Positions 8,433 to 17,938 of a DNA stretch of 64,000 nt are shown piece after piece. Origin of the DNA: Solirubrobacter sp963724195 (GTDB taxonomy: Bacteria; Actinomycetota; Thermoleophilia; Solirubrobacterales; Solirubrobacteraceae); assembly GCA_963724195.1 (NCBI GenBank), contig CAVRTQ010000032.1, forward strand, positions 74,158 to 138,157. Direction: 5' to 3'. Position 1 is the first letter of the stretch; each line of letters starts with the position of its first letter. A program made the position numbers and the translations under genes. Under the pieces are notes generated by a model, which was given only the letters and a program-made list of their open reading frames with translations, did not search any database and was not told the DNA's origin.

Positions 8433-8852
8433 GTGTTTGAGCTCGTCCTGCAGACCTTGGCCTACAGCGGCGTGGGCCTTGCTGTTCTCCTGATCGGGTT
8501 CATCGCCCTCGACCTGCTGACCCCGGGCAAGCTCGGCACCCACGTGATGGAGGGCAACCGCGGGGCCGGGTTGATCGCGGCCACCGGGCTCGTCTCCCTC
8601 GGCCTGATCCTGTGGTTCTCGATCTACTTCACGGGCGCCGGCTGGGACGGCCTCGTCGACGCCGGCGTGTTCGGGCTCGTGGGCGTGGCCACGCAGGCGG
8701 TCGGCTTCGTCGCCCTGGACCTGCTGATCCCCGGCAAGCTCGCCGACCACTGCTTCGACGGTGGCGCCGAGGGCCGGGTGCATCCCGCCGCGTACGTGAC
8801 GGCCGGGATTCAGCTCGCGGTCGCCCTCGTGATCTGCGCCGCGCTGACGTAG
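8433..8852 (+). CDS. DUF350 (YjfL-like) membrane protein
   Basis: About 139 residues with four membrane helices arranged as two similar halves. Each half carries the same motif: IALDLLTPGKL in the first, VALDLLIPGKL in the second. This internal duplication is typical of DUF350. I place the start at GTG 8433 because a purine-rich GAGAGGGAG lies just upstream; a TTG at 8412 would overlap the ligase stop. DUF350 genes commonly sit beside YgiC-like ligases. The biochemical role is unknown. The 3' end overlaps the convergent reductase gene by about 43 bases. Confidence 0.85.
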   Translation: MFELVLQTLAYSGVGLAVLLIGFIALDLLTPGKLGTHVMEGNRGAGLIAATGLVSLGLILWFSIYFTGAGWDGLVDAGVFGLVGVATQAVGFVALDLLIPGKLADHCFDGGAEGRVHPAAYVTAGIQLAVALVICAALT

Positions 8853-9785
8853 TCGAGGTACTTGGGGTCGGGAGCGCGCTCGCCGCGCTCCATCGAGTGC
8901 ACGAGCTCGACCACGGCGTCGTTGTGCGGCGTCGGGATGCCGAGCTCGCGACCCTTGCTCGCGACGCCGCCGTTGACGACGTCGACCTCGGTCTCGCGGC
9001 CGGCGTCGAGGTCCTGCAGCATCGAGGGCCGGACGTTGGCCATGTGCCGCATCATCTGCGCGAGCCCTTCGGGACCGAACTCGTACGCGTGGACGTCGTG
9101 CATCTCGCCGAGCTCCAGGCCCTGCGCGCGGGCGACCTGCACGCCTTCCTCCCACAGCGCGTAGACGGCTTCGGGGCCCTGCTCGGCCACCCCGCCGTAG
9201 CGCAGGCCCGGAGACGGCGGACAGGCCGGTGAAGGTGGAGTTGACCTGGAGCTTGGTCCAGATCATCCCGCGCACGTTGTCGGTGATGCGTGTGGTGCCG
9301 ATCGGCTTGAGCGCCTTCGCGAGCCGCCGCGCCCGCTCGGTGAGCATGCCGTCGAGCTCGCCGACGACGTAGCCGCCCTCCGAGTCGCGGATCAGCTCGC
9401 CGGGGCCGACGTTGGAGCCGCCCCACTCGACGAGGCAGGCGAGCAGGTTGCCCTCGCCCACCATCGCCTCGATCCGGTCCTGGATGAGGCCGTTGCCGAG
9501 CGTGACGAAGGCCTCGATCTCACCGCGCTCGACCAGCGGCGGGATCACCACCGGGTGCAGCGGCGACTTGACGGCGATCAGCGCGAAGTCGAACTCGCCC
9601 TCGAGCTGGTCGACGCTCGTCACGGCCTCGACCTTGACCGGCGCCCCGTCGTTGATGACGACGCCGGGGTCGTTGAGCTTGGCCGCGTGCGCCTCATTGG
9701 CGTCGAGCACCACGACGTCGGCGTCGGCCAGCGCGGCGGTGATGCCGCCGATCGCGCCCCCACCCACCACCAGGATCCTGGACAT
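8810..9785 (-). CDS. ketopantoate reductase-like (ApbA/PanE) dehydrogenase, one frame break
   Basis: NAD(P)-dependent 2-dehydropantoate reductase-family enzyme. The N-terminus carries the Rossmann motif RILVVGGGAIGGITAALA, then LIAVKSPLHPV and VTLGNGLIQDR. The C-terminal helical domain has MIWTKLQVNSTFTGLSAVSG and RPSMLQDLDAGRETEVDVVN, the latter with the conserved Lys/Asn-Ser-Met-type substrate region. With one extra base in the GGCCC run near 9207 removed, it reads as 324 residues. Pantothenate synthesis is one possible role, but several paralogues of this family have other substrates, so I do not give panE. Convergent with the DUF350 gene. Confidence 0.85.
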
Positions 9786-9790
9786 GCGTC

Positions 9791-10625
9791 CTAGCGTAGG
9801 CGGAACGTGGCGCTGCGGGCGAGCTCGGTGGCCTCGTCGGAGGCGGTGAGCAGCACCCGGGCCTGCACCTTGCGGCCCCGGGCGATGGAGAAGCGCACGG
9901 CGCCGGAGGCGTTCGTCTTCGCCACCTTCACGGGCCACCAGCCGAAGCGCTCCTTGAGCTTGAGCTGCAGCACGACGGTGGCGCCGGCGCTCGCGGGGGT
10001 GACCTTGGCGATGACGGTGCGACCGCGCTGCGCGGCGCTGACCTTGCGGTCGAGCACGAGCACCTGGACGGGCGGCGCGGACTCGGCGCCGGCCACGGCG
10101 GTGTAGCTCGCGGTGGTGGACGGCGTGACCGTGGCGGTGAACGCGCCGCCCGCTTCGACGGTGGCCGTGGTCTGCTCGACGCCGCCTGCCTGGATCGAGA
10201 CCGTCGCGCCCTCGGGCAGCGCGGCGCGGCCCTTGAGCGCGTACGGCTTGCCGGGAGCGGCGGGCTCCTTCGCGGCGTCGAGCAGCAGGCGGTGGACGGC
10301 GATGTCGCCGCGCATCGTCGGGTGCAGCCGGCACAGGTAGGCGTAGGTGCCGGGCGTGCCGAACCGGAACTCGAACATCGCGTCCATCAGCAGCCGCGGG
10401 GAGGCCCAGCTGCGGTCCTCGGCGGCCACGTCGTGCGCGCGCAGCGAGGCGTTGTGCCACGTCACCGTGTCGCCGGCGAGCACGTTCAGGTGCGGCACGG
10501 CGAACGACGCGTTGTAGATCGGGACGGCCGGCCCGTCGTGCTTTGCCTCGTGGTCGTGCTGGGCGAACGCGGGGGCCGTCGGGAGGAGGAGAAACAGCGG
10601 CGATCGAGAGCAGGGCGCGGCGCAT
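9791..10625 (-). CDS. secreted blue-copper (cupredoxin) protein with C-terminal beta domains
   Basis: A signal peptide is readable (RRALLSIAA, then LLLPTAPAFAQHDHEAK) if a frame break near 10595 is allowed. A plastocyanin-like domain follows, with the type 1 copper ligands in HNASLRAHDVA and AYLCRLHPTMRGDI (His, Cys, His, Met). The last ~150 residues are Thr/Val-rich beta-sandwich repeats (GATVSIQAGG, GATVVLQLKLK), probably Ig-like. Electron transfer or copper handling outside the membrane is likely. The gene is divergent from another cupredoxin gene across about 150 bases, which argues for shared control. Confidence 0.75.
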
Positions 10626-10690
10626 GCAGCGGCGACTATCTCGTTTCCGGAGCAGCGCGGAAATGGAGTTCTCCGCCCACCTGGGATCGG

Positions 10691-10699
10691 TTATCCACA
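10691..10699 (+). other. isolated perfect DnaA-box sequence
   Basis: TTATCCACA lies between two divergent cupredoxin genes. Only this one box was noticed, with no AT-rich unwinding region or replication genes nearby. A titration site or chance match is more likely than an origin. Confidence 0.3.
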
Positions 10700-10773
10700 C
10701 CGCCGCTCTGTGCCAGCACCACACTTTGCCGGAAAACTTGACTTCGCTTGCGCGGAGGCGTTTTTTGGGATCC

Positions 10774-11830
10774 ATGATCCTCCTCCGCACCGTGGTCGCT
10801 GCCGCCGCGATCACGCTTGCTGTACCGGCCATGGCACAGGCCAAGACCAAAGACATGTACGTCGGATCGCCCCCGGCCACGGCCAAGAAGCTCGGCCAGG
10901 CCACCGTCGCGAACGCGTTCTTCCCGAGCAAGCTGACCGTCGCCGCCGGTGATTCGGTGTCGTTCATCCCGGCCGGGTTCCACAACGTCCACGTGCCGAA
11001 GAAGGGTGAAGGCGCGACGCCGTTCCTCGTCCCGAGCGGCCAGAAGGTCGCGGGCTCGCTCGACGCCGCCGGCGCCCCGTTCTGGTTCAACGGCCAGGAC
11101 GCGATGGGCCCGAACCCGGCGCTGTTCACCGCCGCCGGCTTCGGCAAGAAGTTCACCTACACCGGCGCCAAGGAGATCCAGTCCGGGCTCCCGGCTGAGA
11201 AGGCCAAGCCGATGACGGTCAAGTTCACCAAGGCCGGCTCCTACACCGTCTACTGCGACATCCATCCGGGCATGAAGGCGTCCGTCAAGGTCGTCAAGAA
11301 GGGCGCGAAGGTCCCGACGGCCAAGCAGGACGCCGCCGCGGTGAAGCAGCAGGCCGACGCGGCGGTCAAGGCCGCCAAGGGCCTCGAGACCCAGGCGCAG
11401 GCGGCGAACACCGTCGCGCTCGGCACCACCGCCAAGGGCGGCCTGGAGTACCTCGGCATGGTCCCGGCCAAGCTCACGGTCGCGCCCGGCACGACGGTCA
11501 AGTTCACGATGGGCAAGGGCAGCTACGAGACGCACACCGCCTCGTTCGGCCCCGGCGACATCACCGACGGCGCCTCCTACATGGGCGCGATCGCCAAGTC
11601 GTTCGAGTCCCCGGCGATCGACCCGCGCGGCCTGTACCCGAGCGACGTGACCCCGGTCTCGCTGAGCCCGACCACGCACGGCAACGGGTTCTGGAGCTCG
11701 GGCGCCCTGGACAGCGTCTCCGCGTCGCCGCTGCCGGTGGACGCGAGCGTCAAGTTCGACACGCCCGGCACGTACGCCTACTACTGCCTCATCCACCCCT
11801 TCATGGCCGGGTTCCGTCACCGTCCAGTGA
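10774..11830 (+). CDS. secreted protein with two tandem cupredoxin domains
   Basis: A signal peptide (VVAAAAITLAVPAMAQAK) is followed by two blue-copper domains. The first has GFHNVHVPKKG and YTVYCDIHPGMKASV; the second has GSYETHTASFG and YAYYCLIHPFMAG. Each shows the His...Cys-x-x-His-x-x-Met ligand pattern. A basic/Ala-rich linker (KQDAAAVKQQADAAVKAAKG) separates them. One extra T at about 11812 breaks the frame; without it the protein ends MAGSVTVQ at TGA 11828-11830, about 351 residues. The next gene would start GTG 11827 (GTGA overlap). TTGACT at 10738 is a possible -35 element. A likely role is periplasmic or cell-surface electron transfer or copper delivery to the adjacent oxidase. 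Confidence 0.8.
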
Positions 11831-12757
11831 ACACGCCTGACGGCACTGCTGGTCCTCGGGGCGGCCGTCCTGGCCGCCCCGTCGGCGTCCTCTGCGGCGA
11901 CCCGGGAGTACTGGGTCGCCGCCGTGCCCGTGACGCTGAACATCGCGCCCAACGGGCGCGATGCGATCCACGGCACCGCTTTGACGCCGGCGGAGACCGT
12001 GTTCGGCACGGTCGTCTACCGGCGCTACACGAAGGGCTGGAAGCGGCCGATCGAGAACGTCACGGCGCCCGGCTCCGGCAACACGGACCTCATCCCCGGG
12101 CCGCTGATCCGGGCGCGGGTCGGCGACAAGATCCGCGTGCACTTCAAGAACCTGGACACGGCCTTCAACCGGTCGCACTCGATGCACTTCCACGGCGTCG
12201 AGTACAAGCCCGACTCCGACGGCTCCTATCTGCCGGGCTTCTCCGGCCCCGACGCCGACGTCAAGCCCGGGAAGACCTGGACCTACAAGCTCACCGCGGG
12301 CCAGGACTCCGTCGGCGCGTGGCCGTACCACGACCACGGGCCGGAGATGGGTCCCTCGCTGGAGGGCGGCATGTTCGGGATGCTCTCGATCCTCGGCAAG
12401 CGCGAGCGCGCGCCGGACCGCGAGTACGTGGTGATCTTCTCGCCGATGGGCAAGTTCCAGGCCGTCAACGGCCGCGCGTTCGTCGGCAACACGCCGGTGT
12501 TCAAGTCGCGCGTGGGTGAGCTCGTGCAGTGGGACGTGGCCGTGATCGGCTCCGAGCACCACACCTTCCACGTCCACGGCCACCGCTGGCGCAACCCGAT
12601 GGGTGTGCCCGTGGACACGATCACGCTCGGCCCGGCCGAGTCAGCGCGCGTGCGCTGGCGGGAACGCGACCCCGGCACGTGGATGTACCACTGCCACGTG
12701 GAGTCGCACATGATGGCCGGGATGATCGGGATCTATCAGGTCAACAAGGCGCGGTAG
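11827..12757 (+). CDS. two-domain multicopper oxidase
   Basis: All copper-binding motifs are present: HSMHFHGVEY, WPYHDHGPE, HTFHVHGHRW and MYHCHVESHMMAGM. These give the type 1 and trinuclear type 2/3 sites. At roughly 300 residues it has only two cupredoxin domains, as in small laccases, rather than three. A signal peptide reads ALLVLGAAVLAAPSASSA; its first codons are uncertain because the frame breaks near 11838, so the start may be GTG 11827 with one extra base. Natural substrate unknown: phenol oxidation, metal oxidation and copper tolerance are all possible. The 3' end overlaps the convergent rsmI by 22 bases. Confidence 0.85.
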
Positions 12758-13540
12758 AGCTCGTTCGACGGCGCGCCGGTGAGCTCGGAGACGACCTTCG
12801 CGGCCGTCTTCGAGCGGGCGCCGGCGTCGACCAGCAGCTTCACCGCGGCGACCGCCTTCGGGTCGAGGCCTTCGGGCTCGGGCGCCCCGCCGACCACGAG
12901 CACGATCTCGCCGCGCGGATCTTCCCGCGCGTACTTCGCCGCGAGCTCCTGCGCGCTGCCGCGGACGATCTCCTCGTGCAGCTTGGTCAGCTCGCGGCAG
13001 ACGGCGGCGGGGCGCTCGGGGTCGAGCTCGGCGAGGATCTTGAGGCTGGCGCCGACGCGGCGGGGCGACTCGAACGCGACGACGGTCTCCGGTGCGGTGA
13101 ACACCTCCCGCAGCGGGCCGGCCTTGCGCGGGAGGAAGCCCGCGAAGCGCCACACGTCGTTGGGCAGCCCGCTCGCGACGAGCGCCGTGATCGTGGCGGA
13201 CGGGCCCGGCAGCACCTCGACGGTGAGCCCCGCTTCGATCGTGGCCTGGACGAGGTCGTAGCCCGGGTCGTTGACGAGCGGCATGCCCGCGTCGCTCACG
13301 AGGGCGACCGTGGCGCCGTCGCGCATGCGTTCGACCAGCTCGCCCGCCCGGGCGCGCTCGTTGTGCTCGTGGTAGGAGATCAGCGTCGCGCTGATGCCGT
13401 GGCGCTTGAGCAGGCCCTTGCGTATGGCGCGTGTCCTCGCAGGCGACCACGTCGGCGTCGCGCAGGGCGGTGAGGACGCGCAGCGTGATGTCCTCCAGGT
13501 TCCCGATCGGCGTCGGGCAGACGACCAGCTTCGCGCTCAT
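12736..13540 (-). CDS. rsmI: 16S rRNA (cytidine-2'-O)-methyltransferase, one frame break
   Basis: RsmI methylates the ribose of C1402 in 16S rRNA. The protein has the tetrapyrrole-methylase fold with LVVCPTPIGNLEDITLRVL at the N-terminus and VALVSDAGMPLVNDPGYDLV. Also seen are EVLPGPSATITAL and FAGFLPRK, all characteristic. The C-terminal ~50 residues are the RsmI helix-turn-helix tail (KTAAKVVSELTGAPSNELY). A two-base loss near 13422 (ACGCGCAAG reduced to ACGCAAG) breaks the frame after EDTRHT; with it repaired the length is 268 residues. ATG 13540 overlaps the ROK kinase stop (ATGA). Confidence 0.92.
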
Positions 13541-14592
13541 GCCTGCGATTCGCGCGAGTGCGAGCCCTCTGGGCGAGGACTCGCAGCGTCGCGAGCCGCC
13601 CGGCGAGCGACGCCGGACTCGATGGCGCCCGTGGGGACCCCCGCGAGCACGTCCCGCGCGAGCAGGCCCGCGCCGATCATCCCCGCCTCGGGACCCATGC
13701 GGGCGGCCTCGACGCGCACCACGTCCTTGCCCGGCGCGAGCGCCCGTTCGAGCATGACCTCGCGGGCGGGCGCGAGCAGCAGCTCCCCCGCGGCGATCAC
13801 GCCGCCGCCGATCACGATCACCTGCGGGTTGAAGATGTTCACGAGGTTGACGAGGCCGATGCCGAGCGCGCGCCCGATCGTCTCGATCGCGCCGCGGGCC
13901 ACCGGGTCCCCCGCCGTGGCGAGCTCGGTGATCAGCGGGCCGGTGAGCTCGCGGCCCTCCTCGAGCGCGTGGCCGAGCGCGGTGTCGGGCTGGCGGGCGA
14001 CCGACAGCGACGCCTCACGCACGAGCGCGGTGCCGGAGGCGACGGACTCCAGGCAGCCCCAGTTCGGGCAGTTGCCCTGGCACGGGCGGCCGTTCATGTC
14101 GACGATCATGTGGCCCATCTCGGCGCCGCCCATGATCCAGCCGCGGTAGATCTCGCCGTTCAGCAGCAGCCCGCCGCCGATGCCGGTGCCGAGCGTGAGC
14201 AGCGCCACGTCGGTCGCGCCCTGGGCGATCCCGAGCCGGGTCTCGCACACGGTGTGGCAGTTCCCGTCGTTGTCCACCACGACCGGCATCTGCAGCCGCT
14301 CGGACATCACGGCACCGAACGCGATGTCCTTCAGCGGGACGTTGACGGCCTGCACCGCCATGCCCGTGCGCGAGTCGAACGTGCACGGGATGCCGAACCC
14401 GATCGCCTCGATCTCGCCGACCGCCGTTCTGATCTCGTCGACCGCATCGGCGATCATCTGCACGAGTTCGTCCTGTGAGAGCCCATACACAGGACGGTTG
14501 GTACGGTGGATCACAGATAGATCCGCGCCGACCGCTCCCGCCAGCAGCTTCGTGCCGCCAAGGTCGACGCCGATGACGTAGCCCTCGGCCAT
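13537..14592 (-). CDS. ROK-family glucokinase
   Basis: A 351-residue sugar kinase of the ROK family. N-terminal phosphate-binding loop GVDLGGTKLLAGAV, catalytic aspartate in VVVDNDGNCH, ATP-site LTLGTGIGGGLLLNG, and the zinc-binding ROK signature GRPCQGNCPNWGCLES with an upstream His (GHMIVD). C-terminal VIGGGVIAAG. Glucose is the usual substrate in actinobacteria; other hexoses are possible. ATG 14592 faces the LCP gene across a 28-base gap. The extreme C-terminus (SPRPEGSHSRESQA) is polar and variable. Frame intact. Confidence 0.9.
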   Translation of the reverse strand: MAEGYVIGVDLGGTKLLAGAVGADLSVIHRTNRPVYGLSQDELVQMIADAVDEIRTAVGEIEAIGFGIPCTFDSRTGMAVQAVNVPLKDIAFGAVMSERLQMPVVVDNDGNCHTVCETRLGIAQGATDVALLTLGTGIGGGLLLNGEIYRGWIMGGAEMGHMIVDMNGRPCQGNCPNWGCLESVASGTALVREASLSVARQPDTALGHALEEGRELTGPLITELATAGDPVARGAIETIGRALGIGLVNLVNIFNPQVIVIGGGVIAAGELLLAPAREVMLERALAPGKDVVRVEAARMGPEAGMIGAGLLARDVLAGVPTGAIESGVARRAARDAASPRPEGSHSRESQA

Positions 14593-14620
14593 AAGTCGGC
14601 CACACTATCGCCTCTCTCCC

Positions 14621-15760
14621 ATGGCCGATCCTGAAGACAAGCCGCCCTACAAGGTCTACCGCTCGAAGCCAAAGCTGTTCGGGCGGCGCGACGACGACGG
14701 TGGCCTGGCGTCGATGCAGCGCGAGCAGGGCGCCCCCGAGCGGATGGGAGGACGAGCCCGGTCCGCCGCGGCGCCGCCGTCGGCTCCCGTTTCCGCGCCG
14801 GCGCCCTGGGCGCCGGCGGCGTTTCGGCTTCTGGCGCGTGCTGCGGTGGCTCGTCACCGGCGTGGTGGCGTGGCTCGCGATCTCGCTCGTGCTGTTCCTG
14901 GTGTCGGCGCAGATCCAGTCCGTCATCGGTGTCGGACGCAGCCGGACAATGAACTGGGCGGGGCCGGCTATCCGCTCACCTCACCCAACACGGTGTTGGT
15001 GCTGGGCTCCGACGCGCGCACCAAGGACTCCAAGGAGCCCGGGGCGAACAAGATCGGCCAGGCGTCGCGGTCGGACTCGATCCTGCTGCTGCGGATCGGC
15101 GACGGCAAGAACGCGACGCTCTCGATCCCGCGCGACACCGTCGTCGACATCCCGGGCAGCGGCCAGAACAAGATCAACGCGGCCTACGCCATCGGCGGGC
15201 CGGCGCTCGCGATCCGCACGGTCGAGAACTACCTCGGCATCCCGGTCAACCACCTGGTCGAGGTCAACTTCGAGAACTTCCCGCAGCTGATCGACGCGCT
15301 GGGCGGCGTGTCGTATCGCGGCGGCTGCGTCGTGTCGCGGATCAACGGCGGCTCCAAGAACGGCGGCTACACCCTGCGGCTGAAGTCCGGCGAGCAGGAG
15401 ATCAACGGCAAGCAGGCGCTCGCGCTGGCCCGTACGCGCAAGAACGAGTGCAACCCGCGCGAGTCCGACCTCACCCGCGCCCGGCGCCAGCAGAAGATCA
15501 TGAACTCGATCAAGGACAAGGTCACGTCCGTCGAGACCTTCCTCCGGCTGCCCTGGGTGGCGTGGGCGGCGCCCAAGGCGATCCGCTCGGACATGTCCGG
15601 CCCGACGTTGCTCGGCGTCGTCGGCGCGGAGCTGACCGCGGGCACGGCCAAGCCCAACGTGCTCAAGCCGACGGGCACCGTGACGCTGCCGGACGGCGGC
15701 GCGGGCCTCACGGTCGACGACGCGACCAAGCAGCGCGCCATCGACCGCTTCCTGCGTTAG
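14621..15760 (+). CDS. LytR-CpsA-Psr (LCP) family cell-wall polymer ligase
   Basis: LCP enzymes transfer lipid-linked glycopolymers to peptidoglycan outside the membrane. The catalytic domain is intact: VLVLGSDARTKDS, RSDSILLLRI, LSIPRDTVVDIPG, KINAAYAIGG, LARTRKNECNPRESDLTRARR (split here as LARTRKNE and ESDLTRARRQQ), with the conserved Arg and Asp residues. The N-terminus is cytoplasmic, Arg/Pro-rich, then one membrane helix (WLVTGVVAWLAISLVLFLV). That helix lies in a different frame from the ends: breaks near 14735 (C run) and near 14940 cancel out, so the true protein is about 380 residues. Short divergent gap to the ROK gene. Confidence 0.87.
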   Translation: MADPEDKPPYKVYRSKPKLFGRRDDDGGLASMQREQGAPERMGGRARSAAAPPSAPVSAPAPWAPAAFRLLARAAVARHRRGGVARDLARAVPGVGADPVRHRCRTQPDNELGGAGYPLTSPNTVLVLGSDARTKDSKEPGANKIGQASRSDSILLLRIGDGKNATLSIPRDTVVDIPGSGQNKINAAYAIGGPALAIRTVENYLGIPVNHLVEVNFENFPQLIDALGGVSYRGGCVVSRINGGSKNGGYTLRLKSGEQEINGKQALALARTRKNECNPRESDLTRARRQQKIMNSIKDKVTSVETFLRLPWVAWAAPKAIRSDMSGPTLLGVVGAELTAGTAKPNVLKPTGTVTLPDGGAGLTVDDATKQRAIDRFLR

Positions 15761-15812
15761 AGATCCGCGAAGCGATCTCTACGCGATCGCGCATGGCGCC
15801 GGCGAAGCCGGC
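15759..15812. terminator. hairpin pair between convergent genes
   Basis: Two inverted repeats lie between the LCP and acyl-CoA dehydrogenase genes. The first has arms AGAGATC and GATCTCT (15759-15780). The second is GCCGGC-GAA-GCCGGC (15798-15812). No T-run follows either on either strand. They could act as a bidirectional transcription stop for the two convergent genes, which is an inference from position. Confidence 0.4.
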
Positions 15813-15829
15813 TGCCGCGTTCGATTGCC

Positions 15830-16796
15830 CTAGAGGTAGGCGGCCGCGACCTGTTCGCGGTGCCAGCCCGAGTCGCCGAAGGCGCGGGCGTTGGCTTCGG
15901 CGCGTTTGAAGTACAGGTGCAGGTCGTGCTCCCAGGTGAAGCCGATCCCGCCGTGGACCTGCATGGCTGAGCGGCACACGTTCACGGCGGCGTCGCTCGC
16001 GTAGGCCTTGGCGCAGTTCGCCGCCATGAAGGCGTTCTCGGGGTCGTGCTCGAGCGCCCACGCGGCCCACAGGACGACGTTCCGCGCGCCTTCGGTCTCC
16101 AGGAACATCTGCGCACAGGCGTGGGAGACGGCCTGGTAGGAGCCGATCGGGCGACCGAACTGCTTGCGCTCTTTGGCGTACTCGACGGACATCCGCGTGA
16201 CCGCGGCCGCGACGCCGACGGACTCGGCCGCGGCGGCGACCGCGATCGCGTGCCAGGCCGTGCCGAAGTGGTCGCCGGCGATCGCCTCGCCGCCGCCGTC
16301 GAACTGCACGGTGAACAGCGGGCGGGTCGGGTCCAGCGCCCGGGCGGGCTCCACGGACGCCGCCGAGGCGGGCACCGCGAAGTGACCGGAAGCAGTAGGT
16401 GACGACGAAGACGTCCGCGCCGTCGGCGGCCGGCACCGCGATCTTGGTGCCCTTCAGGCCGTCCATCGTGGAGGCCGCGGGATCGGACTCGCCCGGATCC
16501 CACATGGCGACCGTCCCGCGCCCTTCCAACCCCGGATGCAGGAGCCGCGCGGCCCAGTGGGAGGCGAGCGGCGTCGGCGCCAGAGCCGACCCCAACTCCT
16601 CGGCCACGACGGCCAGCTCGACCATCCCGAAGTCGGCGATCTCGGGCCAGCCGAGCTCCACCACCTCGTCCCAGGTGTCATCGGCGCCGCCGTCCAGGGC
16701 GATCTCCCGCACCCGCGCGATCGGATAGCGCGCGGCGAGCCAGTCCCGCGCGGTGCGCTTGATCTCGCGCTGGTCCTCGGTCAGGTCGAAGTTCAT
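15830..16796 (-). CDS. acyl-CoA dehydrogenase (second of a pair), one frame break
   Basis: FAD-dependent acyl-CoA dehydrogenase-like protein, about 321 residues. The N-terminal helical part reads DLTEDQREIKRTARDWLAAR and VVAEELGSALAPTPLA. The C-terminal part has VEYAKERKQFGRPIGSYQAV, a family hallmark, and MQVHGGIGFTWEHDLHLYFKR. One extra base near 16397 (in a TAC/ACT context after VVT) breaks the frame. The ATG at 16796 overlaps the stop of the upstream dehydrogenase (ATGA), so the two are co-translated. In mycobacteria such pairs form alpha2-beta2 enzymes acting on steroid side chains or branched acyl-CoAs; a heteromer is inferred here. Confidence 0.85.
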
Positions 16797-17917
16797 GCTC
16801 GCGGCAACCCCAGCACTCGCTCGGCGACGATGTTCTTCAGGATCTCGGTGGTCCCGCCCTCGATCGAGTTCGCGCGGGCGCGCAGGAACCGGTAGGTCCA
16901 GGTGTCGTCGACGAGCTGCCCGGCCGGGCCGCGCACGTCCAGGCCGAGCGTCGTCAGCGCCTGGTTGATGTCGGCCCACATCCACTTGCCCAACGACCCC
17001 TCGGGCCCGGGCTCGCCGCCCTTCTGCGCCGACGTCAGCCCGCGGTACGCGAGCAGCCGCAGCACCTGCGCCTCGATCGCGATCTGCGCGAACCGCTGCC
17101 GGATCAACGGATCGGTCGTCCCCTTCAACTCATCCGCGAGCTCGCTCAGCGCCACCTGCACGCGCGCCTGCAGCGCGAACGCCAGCCCGGCCCGCTCGTG
17201 CATCAACGTCGTGATGGCCACGCGCCAGCCGTTGTCCACGCCGCCGACCACGTTCTCGACCGGAATCCGCGCCTCTTCGATGAACAGCTCGTTGAACTCG
17301 GCCTCGCCGGTGATCTGGACCAGCGGCCGGATGTCGACGCCGTCCTGCTCCATGTCCATCAGGAAGTAGGTGAGCCCGCGGTGCTTGGGCGCGTCGGCGT
17401 TCGTGCGCGCGAGCAGCATGCACCACTTGGAGTGATGGGCGTACGTCGTCCACACCTTCTGGCCGGTCACGACGTACGCGTCGCCGTCCAACACCGCGCG
17501 CGTCTTCAACGACGCCAGGTCAGAGCCCGACTCGGGCTCGCTGAACCCCTGGCACCAGATCTCGTCGGCCGACAGGATCGGCGACAGGAATCGCGCCTTC
17601 TGGTCGTCCGTCCCGTGCGCGATGACGGTCGGCCCGCCCATCGTGAGCCCGAGCACGTTGGCCATCTGCGGCGCCCGCGCTCGCGCGAACTCCTCGAACA
17701 GGATCGCCTGCTCGATCTGCGTCGCGCCCGCCCCGCCGTACTCGGTCGGCCACGTCAGCCCGGCCCAGCCGCGCTCGTTCAGCGCCCGCTGCCAGTCACG
17801 ACGAAAGGCGAAGGACGCCTCGTCACCCTCGGGCTCCTTGCCCGGGTGGTTGTCGGCGATCCACGCGCGCAGCGTGTCGCGGAATTCTGCCTCCGCCGGC
17901 GAAAGCGTCAGGTCCAC
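16793..17917 (-). CDS. acyl-CoA dehydrogenase (first of a pair)
   Basis: A 374-residue FAD enzyme. Clear blocks are WPTEYGGAGATQIEQAILFEE (written here as WPTEYGGAGAT and IEQAILFEEFAR), GFSEPESGSDLASLKTRA, VVTGQKVWTTYAHHSKW, and the C-terminal RANSIEGGTTEILKNIVAER. The last includes the Glu/Gly-Gly-Thr FAD-binding segment. It removes two hydrogens from an acyl-CoA at C2-C3. The substrate is unknown. Followed by an overlapping second dehydrogenase; no thiolase or CoA ligase lies nearby to suggest a pathway. Frame intact. Confidence 0.92.
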   Translation of the reverse strand: MDLTLSPAEAEFRDTLRAWIADNHPGKEPEGDEASFAFRRDWQRALNERGWAGLTWPTEYGGAGATQIEQAILFEEFARARAPQMANVLGLTMGGPTVIAHGTDDQKARFLSPILSADEIWCQGFSEPESGSDLASLKTRAVLDGDAYVVTGQKVWTTYAHHSKWCMLLARTNADAPKHRGLTYFLMDMEQDGVDIRPLVQITGEAEFNELFIEEARIPVENVVGGVDNGWRVAITTLMHERAGLAFALQARVQVALSELADELKGTTDPLIRQRFAQIAIEAQVLRLLAYRGLTSAQKGGEPGPEGSLGKWMWADINQALTTLGLDVRGPAGQLVDDTWTYRFLRARANSIEGGTTEILKNIVAERVLGLPRA

Positions 17918-17938
17918 GCCGCGGAAACTAACACGCTG

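Noticed and set aside
10691..10699. Replication origin at the TTATCCACA site
   Set aside because: Single box, no cluster, no AT-rich region, no dnaA/dnaN/gyr genes nearby.
8283..11156. A 957-residue minus-strand open frame
   Set aside because: It strings together parts of the reductase, a cupredoxin in the wrong frame and antisense sequence; motifs place three or more separate genes here.
10543..12519. A 658-residue fusion of cupredoxin domains with a downstream region
   Set aside because: The part after about 11812 is out of frame with the multicopper oxidase; one extra base explains it.
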